NCBI GenBank assembly: GCA_017959625.1
Contig: JAGDAG010000115.1
Coordinates: 1-6,505, forward strand
Direction of reading: 5' to 3'
Source: Abditibacteriota bacterium
GTDB taxonomy: Bacteria > Armatimonadota > UBA5829
DNA: 6,505 nucleotides
Of this stretch, positions 1 to 5,030 are shown piece after piece. The translations under genes and the position numbers were made by a program. Numbering within the stretch: the stretch's first letter is position 1; the number at the start of each line of letters is the position of its first letter. The notes beneath the pieces are model-generated. The model made no database searches. It saw nothing but the letters and a program-made list of their open reading frames with translations, and was not told where the DNA came from.

Positions 1-2450
1 ACGAAGCGCCCGTAAACGTTGTTCAGGTGCCCTCTCAGAAAGCCGGCCCGGTCCGCGCCTATGTTGTAGGCCTCCGGGGCGGCGTAGTCCAGGTGCCGGA
101 CCCCCGCCTTCAGGTCGAAGGGCATCACCGCCGCCACTCCCTCGGCTCCCGTGCCGCCGTAGCCGCTGCGGGCCCCCATCAGGGTGAGGGGGTCGTATTT
201 CCGGAGCTCCCTCACGGAATACTGGTAGCCCTTGCTTATAGTCTCGTCCATAAAGCGCCTGTAGGCGGCTATATACGCCGGAGAAACCTGTTCTTTGCCG
301 GTGATCTGTCCGTCCGTGGGGCCGTCCAGGAGGGCGGGGTCCCTTTTGTCCGCGGGAGGGGTGAAGCCCCAGTCTTCAAAGGCGTTTTCCCGGGAGCCGT
401 AATTATCCGTTATCCACCGGGTCCATTTTTCGTTGTAGCGCTGCCGGGTCTCGTAGCCTCCCACGTGGACCTCCCAGCCCAGGTCGTAGGAGAACACGGC
501 TGAGGACCGGGCTATGCCCATGGAGCCCACAGTTTCTTTTATGGTATCGAAATTCAGGCCCAGGGGGTGGGTGCCGCCGGTGGCTATATGCAGCTTGATG
601 CCGTGCTTTTCCGCCCTCATGCAAACGTCCCGCATAGGGGCGCCGTGGTTGAGGCCGAAGCTTATGCAGTTTATGCCCATTTTATCCAGCATGTCAAAAT
701 CCCTTTCTATTATGGCGGGGTCGTATTGCCAGGGGTGCTGCCAGGTGAGGTCAAAGAACTCGTGAGGGGGGAGCCCCGCAGCGTAGGATGGCCAGTAGTT
801 TATGCCGTAGGGCACCCATTTTTGCCCTTTGAGCCAGAAATCTCCGCCGCGCCGGGTCACGGAATTGAAAGCAGTCCTTTTTTCCGGAGCGTAAACGGAG
901 AAGGGCATCTCCAGCAGGTCCAGCAGCTCTCCGTTTTCGCCGTAAAGCCGGCAGACCGCGGTGAAAAAGCCTTTCTTCAGGGCGGGGCCTTTGTATTCGA
1001 AGGAAAAGTCTTCCCCGGGGGCGCAGTCAAGGGCGCGGGAACGGGAGAAAAGGACGCCGCCGTTTTCATCCGTGAGGGAAACCTCCGCTTTGCATCCCGT
1101 TTTTATCCCGCTGCGCACCGTCATGCCCAGCGCCGGCTTTTCCCCGGGCGCCACCGAAAACTCCCGGACGCCGCCCCGCGCTATGAAGGGCGCTCCCGTA
1201 AGCCTTTTTGCCGCCGCCTTCAGGATGCGGGCTGTATAGCCGGGATGCTTTTCCAGATACTTTTCGTCGTTGCCTATATACACGTAAACGTTGTTTTTGT
1301 CCCGGTCGTAATTGTAAACGGCTTCCGCGGCTATGCCTCTCATTTCGTCTCCGCTGTAAAGCGTTGCCAGGGGGACCTGCCGGAAGGGGCCTTCGTAGCC
1401 GGTGCCGTATCCCCGGTTACGCCAGAGGGGGGAGGCTATCCGGGCGTAGCCTTCGCTTGTATTGCCGGCCTGGTCTTTCAGAAGGCCGCCTTCGGTCTCG
1501 TGCATCTCATAGGCGGGATATATGCAGTGCATGTCCGGAACGGAAGCATCGGAGGAGCCGCTTTCGGTCTTAAAGTAGCATATGTCGCTGATATATATGT
1601 CTGCGGGATCCCCTATGACCGTATCCATCAGGGACACCCCCTCGCCTTTGGGGCCCGCCATTATGGATATCTCCGCCAGGTCCAGCTGCGAGAGATGCAG
1701 CCTGTCGCCGTCCAGGCCCCTGCCCTTGGAGCGGGAGTCCTGCCAGTAGGTGAAATCGTCCGCCCGGAGGGCGTATTCCGCAACGGAGTTTTTCAGTTCT
1801 ATCTTTTTGTTCCAGCGGGAGCCGTCTTTTTCCTGCAGGAATATCCATACTGCGGGGGAGCGGAGGCTGCCCTTTGCCGAAAAGGTGATAAAGGAATCGT
1901 CGTCTATATCCGTTTGGTTGATCCGTTTCAGGGTGTAGGTCTGCCAGTCCGCCACCCGCGGCGCCGTGATATGCAGCATGCCGTCCTCCGGCTCCAGGGC
2001 CACGTCGGGCCGGCCCTCGGAGGACTTGAGGATGAAATCCCCGGCGCCCATTTCCGACAGGGGGGCAAGGACGCCGGTCTTCATGCCCGCCGCCGCGGCG
2101 TTGATCTCGCCGGCCGTCAGCCATTTTTCGCCCAGCTTCTGCAGCGGCTCCGTGAAGGGGAGCCCAGAGATGCCCAGATAATGGTTGCCGCCGTCCAGAA
2201 AGGCTTCCAGGGCGGGGAAGGCGTTTTTCGGGAAATACTGCGAACCTATGACGGCCAGCACGTCGCCGCCTTCTCCCCTGAGAGTCACGAGCCCGTCCGG
2301 GGCGACTGTCTTTACCGTCTGCCCGGCGAAGGCCTCTGCCACCGCCTTTGCCAGAGTTTCGTTTGGTTTGTGGGAATAAACGAACACCGTCGCCCCCGCC
2401 TGCAGCGAAAGTACCGCAAGAAACAGTATGAAAAACAATAATCTGTGCAT
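1..2450 (-). CDS. Secreted multidomain glycoside hydrolase-like protein, GH-A-type TIM barrel (C-terminus cut by window edge)
   Basis: The first 816 codons are open with no stop; the 3' end lies beyond position 1. The start is ATG 2450-2448, with GAGGAG 7 bases upstream. Residues 1-20 form a signal peptide (MHRLLFFILFLAVLSLQAGA), with likely cleavage after AGA, so the protein is exported; no lipobox is seen. By eye the domain order is: 21-115, an alpha/beta segment resembling class I amidotransferase-like folds (DVLAVIGSQYF near 62-72, then a FLDGG turn); 140-290, a beta-sandwich resembling carbohydrate-binding modules (FTYWQDS); 300-425, a second amidotransferase-like part (VYVYIGNDEKYLEKHPGY); 428-525, an Ig-like beta segment; and from about 535, the start of a clan GH-A-like barrel (WVPYGINYWPSY, then FDMLDKMGINCISF). 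E660 in YDLGWEVHVG sits where GH-A enzymes carry the acid/base Glu after strand 4. DYAAPEAYN (E793) looks like a later strand, and the nucleophile Glu is probably past the edge. Substrate is unknown. Domain names are inference; the coding call and export are firm. Confidence 0.88.
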   Translation of the reverse strand, partial: MHRLLFFILFLAVLSLQAGATVFVYSHKPNETLAKAVAEAFAGQTVKTVAPDGLVTLRGEGGDVLAVIGSQYFPKNAFPALEAFLDGGNHYLGISGLPFTEPLQKLGEKWLTAGEINAAAAGMKTGVLAPLSEMGAGDFILKSSEGRPDVALEPEDGMLHITAPRVADWQTYTLKRINQTDIDDDSFITFSAKGSLRSPAVWIFLQEKDGSRWNKKIELKNSVAEYALRADDFTYWQDSRSKGRGLDGDRLHLSQLDLAEISIMAGPKGEGVSLMDTVIGDPADIYISDICYFKTESGSSDASVPDMHCIYPAYEMHETEGGLLKDQAGNTSEGYARIASPLWRNRGYGTGYEGPFRQVPLATLYSGDEMRGIAAEAVYNYDRDKNNVYVYIGNDEKYLEKHPGYTARILKAAAKRLTGAPFIARGGVREFSVAPGEKPALGMTVRSGIKTGCKAEVSLTDENGGVLFSRSRALDCAPGEDFSFEYKGPALKKGFFTAVCRLYGENGELLDLLEMPFSVYAPEKRTAFNSVTRRGGDFWLKGQKWVPYGINYWPSYAAGLPPHEFFDLTWQHPWQYDPAIIERDFDMLDKMGINCISFGLNHGAPMRDVCMRAEKHGIKLHIATGGTHPLGLNFDTIKETVGSMGIARSSAVFSYDLGWEVHVGGYETRQRYNEKWTRWITDNYGSRENAFEDWGFTPPADKRDPALLDGPTDGQITGKEQVSPAYIAAYRRFMDETISKGYQYSVRELRKYDPLTLMGARSGYGGTGAEGVAAVMPFDLKAGVRHLDYAAPEAYNIGADRAGFLRGHLNNVYGRF

Positions 2451-2457
2451 CAAAACG

Positions 2458-2463
2458 CTCCTC
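2458..2463 (-). promoter_or_regulatory. Shine-Dalgarno site of the minus-strand glycosidase gene
   Basis: On the minus strand this reads GAGGAG, 7 bases before ATG 2450. It fixes that ATG as the start, directly ahead of the signal peptide. Confidence 0.8.
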
Positions 2464-2484
2464 AAAAGAAATATGCTACAACCT

Positions 2485-2493
2485 ATTATAACA
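2485..2493 (-). promoter_or_regulatory. Extended -10 promoter of the minus-strand gene
   Basis: The minus strand reads TGTTATAAT: a perfect TATAAT (2490-2485) with the TGn extension (2493-2491). No good -35 element lies 16-18 bases upstream, which is common for extended -10 promoters. Transcription would start near 2478, giving a leader of about 28 bases that carries the Shine-Dalgarno site. Prediction from consensus only. Confidence 0.6.
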
Positions 2494-2502
2494 TATCCCG
2501 GC

Positions 2503-2552
2503 TGCCGCGGAACAAAAAACCTGCCGCAAAAATGCTTCAAAGCGTGCCGCGG
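2503..2552. repeat. Three TGCCGC repeats between the divergent promoters (candidate operators)
   Basis: TGCCGC occurs at 2503-2508, 2522-2527 and 2545-2550. The outer two extend to TGCCGCGG (2503-2510, 2545-2552), which contains the palindrome CCGCGG, and start 42 bases apart, about four helical turns. The first two share CTGCCGC. They fill the space between the two -10 boxes, where a regulator shared by both genes could bind. In GC-rich DNA such a short repeat can occur by chance, so the operator role is inference. Confidence 0.35.
2534..2543. repeat. Short inverted repeat overlapping the plus-strand -35 region
   Basis: GCTT-CA-AAGC is a perfect 10-base palindrome with a 2-base centre. It overlaps the weak -35 (2536-2541) of the plus-strand promoter. 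Its position would suit an operator, but it is short enough to be chance. Confidence 0.25.
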
Positions 2553-2563
2553 GGTGCTATAAT
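2536..2563 (+). promoter_or_regulatory. Extended -10 promoter of the DUF4838 gene pair
   Basis: A perfect TATAAT at 2558-2563 is preceded by TGC (2555-2557), an extended -10. A weak -35, TTCAAA (2536-2541, 4 of 6 consensus bases), lies 16 bases upstream. Transcription should begin near 2570, giving a leader of about 73 bases before ATG 2643. It probably drives both tandem DUF4838 genes, since only 39 bases separate them and no strong promoter is visible there. Confidence 0.65.
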
Positions 2564-2569
2564 GGATAT

Positions 2570-2613
2570 GGGACCACGGCGCCCGGAGGGCTTTTTCCGG
2601 GCCCTGCGGTCCC
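2570..2613 (+). promoter_or_regulatory. Long GC-rich hairpin at the 5' end of the DUF4838 operon leader
   Basis: An imperfect stem-loop of 16 pairs: GGGACC (2570-2575) pairs with GGTCCC (2608-2613), CGG (2577-2579) with CTG (2604-2606, one G-U pair), and GCCCGGA (2581-2587) with TCCGGGC (2596-2602). Two single mismatches (2576/2607 and 2580/2603) interrupt it, and the loop is 8 bases (2588-2595). It starts at the predicted transcript start and ends 18 bases before the Shine-Dalgarno core. No T-run follows, so it does not look like an intrinsic terminator. Plausible roles are protection of the 5' end of the mRNA or control of translation; both are inference. Confidence 0.55.
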
Positions 2614-2631
2614 CCGAAAAATAATTGCCGG

Positions 2632-2636
2632 AAGGA
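2632..2636 (+). promoter_or_regulatory. Shine-Dalgarno site deciding the start of the first DUF4838 gene
   Basis: AAGGA lies 6 bases before ATG 2643. An in-frame TTG at 2625 would add six residues, but it precedes this site and would put MPEGKY in front of the signal peptide. ATG 2643 is therefore preferred. Confidence 0.75.
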
Positions 2637-2642
2637 AAGTAT

Positions 2643-4991
2643 ATGAAGTTTGTTTTTTTGTTTAGCGCGATGCTTGTTTTCCTGCTGTTTGCGGCAGTGG
2701 GAGCCTTTGCCCTGACCCTGGCCGGCAAGGGGAAGCCCCTGTCCGTGATAGTGCTGGGCGCCGACGCCACGGAGCCGGAAAAGAACGCCGCGGCGGAGCT
2801 GGCGGATTACGTAGAAAAGATCTCCGGCGTCCGCCTTGAGACACAAGCCGAGCCTTCTGCGGATATGGCGAATATCCTGGTGGGGCAGACGGAAGCCGCC
2901 AAAGAGGCCCTGCCCGGCTTCGACTGGGACAGCCTTAAAAGCGACGGCGTCGTCATCAAAACGGTGCCCGGCGGCCTGGTGCTGGCGGGGGACAGGCCCA
3001 GAGGGACCCTTTACGCCGTATATGAATTTCTGGAGCGTTATCAGGGAGTGCGTTTCCTGACCATGGATGCGGAGATCGTTCCCCGCAGGGACAGCGTTTC
3101 CCTGCCGGACGGCGCCGAGTATATACATACGCCTCCCCTGTTTTCCCGGGAGGTCTATTACGAGCCCAACCACAAGGATTTCAGGCTGGCGGTGAAGCTC
3201 AGGCTCAACGGGCACTACAACTCCGCCATACCCGAGGAGTGGGGCGGTCGCTGCGAGCTCATAGGCTTTGCCCACACCTTCGAGGGCATGCTGCTGCCCG
3301 CCGGCAGATATTTCGCGGAGCATCCCGAGTGGTACGCCGAACGGGGCGGGCACCGGGTCCCCACCCAGCCCTGCCTCTCCGACCTAGAGGTGCTGGACAA
3401 GCTGGCGGAGAACGTTCTCGCCGAACTGGACAAGCGCAAGGACCCCATGATGATCTCCGTGACCCAGAACGACAACGACGCCCCCTGCCAGTGTGAGAAA
3501 TGCCAGGCCATGGTGAAGGAGTTCGGAGCGGAGTCGGGGATGCTGATCAACGCCCTGAACTATATCTCGGACATAGTCAGGGAAAAGTATCCCGACGTGA
3601 TGCTGGAGACCTTCGCCTATCAGTACACCGTGCCGGTGCCCACCAACATAACGCCCCGGGACAACGTGATAGTCCGTATCTGCGATATAGAGAACAACTT
3701 CGGGGAGCCCATCCGGGAGAAAAGCGGCAACGGCCCCTACAAGGTGATGGAGAACTGCCGCATATTCGGCTACGCGGACCAGCAGACAGTCAACGGCGAC
3801 TACTACAAAAACCTGGAGGCCTGGAGCAAAATAGCCAAAAACCTGTTTATCTGGAACTACACGGTGAACTTCAACAATTCGTATATCATCCACCCCAACT
3901 TCCACTGCCTGAAGCCGGACGTGGAGACCTTTGTCCGGCACCGGGCCAGCGCCATTTTCGAGCAGGGGGACACCTTCAACCGTTCCGTGGCCTTCAACGT
4001 GGTGAAGCAGTATCTCATGGCGCACCTGCTGTGGGACCCCGGGATCGACGACGACGCTGTGATCAGGGATTTCATGCGGAACTACTACGGAGACGCCTGG
4101 GAAGATCTGTATAAGCTCATCTGCTTCTGCGAGAAGATAATAAAGGACAAGCGTATTTTCCTTTCCACCTATATGAACGACGTGAGCTGGATGAGCGCCG
4201 ACGAGATGACGGAGTGCTTCCGCCTGTTCACCTCGGCCCTTTCCAAGGTCAGCGGCCGGAAGGAATACCGGGACCGGGTGTACAACGAGCTCCTTTTCTT
4301 CCAGACCGGCTGGTATCTGGCGGACGAAGAGACCCGGAAAAAGGTGGCGGAAAGCGGCTGGCTTCAGATCACCGATCCGGACAGGTTCGCAAAGGAACTG
4401 TACCGCTACGCCATGGCCACGGACAACGGCCGCTATTCCGAGGGCATGCCTCTGAACGCTACCCGTTTCGCCCCCTATATCCCTCTGGTGAAGTCCGGGA
4501 ACGTTCCCCCCGAGTGCCGGGACCTGCCGGACGAAGACTGGCTGGAGATCCCCGCCGGGCAGATGGACGTCACTGCGGACAACGGCTGGGCAGAGCATCG
4601 GCGGGACAAAAAAGCCTTGGGCGGGATCGCCGCCGTGCTAAACACCAACTCGGTCCAGTGGGCAGTAAAGCGGGCCCTGGGCAGGGAGATCGAGGAAAAA
4701 CAGATCGCGGGCTATACCAAAATGCGCATATACGGCGTGGTGAGGACCAACGGCAAAAAGCCGGAGGCCGACGGCAAGACCGCCCTGCACACCCTGATCT
4801 GGGACAGCGGCTACCGGCTGAACAATGAGCTGAAGGGACGGGAGCTTTCCGACGAATACGCCACGGTGGAGCTGGGCGAGTGCAGTACAGAGGGTTTGCA
4901 GAACCCGGGCCTGTATTTCTTCACCCACCCCGACAAGGACCTGGGAGACGGCGTCTATTTTGACAGGGTGTTCATCATATTTGAAAAGTAA
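2643..4991 (+). CDS. Exported DUF4838-type glycosidase-like protein (first of a tandem pair)
   Basis: A complete gene of 782 residues ending in TAA. Residues 1-23 are a signal peptide (basic K2, hydrophobic core, cleavage after AFA), so the protein acts outside the cytoplasm. Residues about 30-150 match the N-terminal domain found before catalytic barrels in families such as GH67 alpha-glucuronidases, with the signature RGTLYAVYEFLE (120-131). Residues about 170-470 carry DUF4838 hallmarks: QNDN (275-278), CQCEKC (282-287), ETFAYQYT, CDIENNF (347-353), WNYT (404-407) and FEQGD (439-443). A helical part follows to about 620. Residues 637-782 look like a beta-sandwich, perhaps a binding module. 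Some DUF4838 proteins, as I recall, belong to GH163, which cleaves N-glycan cores at N-acetylglucosamine; membership here is unproven and I do not assign catalytic residues. D277, E285, E350, E440 and D443 are shared by both paralogues and are candidates. A near copy follows 39 bases downstream, probably cotranscribed. Family call firm, substrate unknown. Confidence 0.9.
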   Translation: MKFVFLFSAMLVFLLFAAVGAFALTLAGKGKPLSVIVLGADATEPEKNAAAELADYVEKISGVRLETQAEPSADMANILVGQTEAAKEALPGFDWDSLKSDGVVIKTVPGGLVLAGDRPRGTLYAVYEFLERYQGVRFLTMDAEIVPRRDSVSLPDGAEYIHTPPLFSREVYYEPNHKDFRLAVKLRLNGHYNSAIPEEWGGRCELIGFAHTFEGMLLPAGRYFAEHPEWYAERGGHRVPTQPCLSDLEVLDKLAENVLAELDKRKDPMMISVTQNDNDAPCQCEKCQAMVKEFGAESGMLINALNYISDIVREKYPDVMLETFAYQYTVPVPTNITPRDNVIVRICDIENNFGEPIREKSGNGPYKVMENCRIFGYADQQTVNGDYYKNLEAWSKIAKNLFIWNYTVNFNNSYIIHPNFHCLKPDVETFVRHRASAIFEQGDTFNRSVAFNVVKQYLMAHLLWDPGIDDDAVIRDFMRNYYGDAWEDLYKLICFCEKIIKDKRIFLSTYMNDVSWMSADEMTECFRLFTSALSKVSGRKEYRDRVYNELLFFQTGWYLADEETRKKVAESGWLQITDPDRFAKELYRYAMATDNGRYSEGMPLNATRFAPYIPLVKSGNVPPECRDLPDEDWLEIPAGQMDVTADNGWAEHRRDKKALGGIAAVLNTNSVQWAVKRALGREIEEKQIAGYTKMRIYGVVRTNGKKPEADGKTALHTLIWDSGYRLNNELKGRELSDEYATVELGECSTEGLQNPGLYFFTHPDKDLGDGVYFDRVFIIFEK
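2865..2906 (+). repeat. 42-base exact repeat between the tandem paralogues, first copy
   Basis: It encodes the MANILVGQTEAAKE segment of the N-terminal domain and is identical base for base to 5241-5282, third codon positions included, while flanking DNA differs. The offset is 2376 bases. It marks recent duplication or gene conversion. Confidence 0.85.
4079..4125 (+). repeat. 47-base exact repeat between the tandem paralogues, first copy
   Basis: Identical to 6452-6498 and encoding NYYGDAWEDLYKLIC. The offset is 2373 bases, 3 fewer than for the upstream repeat, which matches a single Ala codon (A195, 3225-3227) present only in the first gene. Confidence 0.85.
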
Positions 4992-4992
4992 A

Positions 4993-5008
4993 CGGCAGGC
5001 CTCTGCCG
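4993..5008 (+). promoter_or_regulatory. Intercistronic hairpin between the DUF4838 genes
   Basis: CGGCAG (4993-4998), loop GCCT (4999-5002) and CTGCCG (5003-5008) form a perfect 6-bp stem starting 2 bases after the TAA of the first gene. No T-run follows, so it is not a standard intrinsic terminator. It could protect the upstream message from 3' decay or tune the ratio of the two proteins. The role is inference; the inverted repeat is plain. Confidence 0.5.
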
Positions 5009-5019
5009 GATATAGCAGC

Positions 5020-5025
5020 AAGGAG
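5020..5025 (+). promoter_or_regulatory. Shine-Dalgarno site of the second DUF4838 gene
   Basis: AAGGAG lies 5 bases before ATG 5031. It is a stronger match than that of the upstream gene, so the second protein probably has its own efficient initiation and is not translated only by coupling. Confidence 0.8.
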
Positions 5026-5030
5026 TTAGA

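Noticed and set aside
567..2441. A 624-codon plus-strand open frame antisense to the GH-A-like gene
   Set aside because: It mirrors the codon frame of the minus-strand gene. That gene has a signal peptide, Shine-Dalgarno site, promoter and recognisable domain features; the plus-strand product is low-complexity (rich in Gly, Val, Arg) with no recognisable motif. Long antisense frames are expected in GC-rich genes that rarely use TTA, CTA or TCA.
2570..2613. Leader hairpin as an intrinsic terminator
   Set aside because: No T-run follows on the plus strand (CCCCCGAAAAATAATTG) or on the minus strand, so it lacks the second half of a standard terminator.
2625..2642. TTG start giving a six-residue longer first DUF4838 protein
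   Set aside because: The Shine-Dalgarno core (2632-2636) lies downstream of this TTG and is well placed for ATG 2643, which also gives a clean signal peptide.
3384..4598. A 404-codon minus-strand open frame opposite the first DUF4838 gene
   Set aside because: It is a composition-driven shadow. It lies entirely within a well-supported gene and has no ribosome site or domain features.
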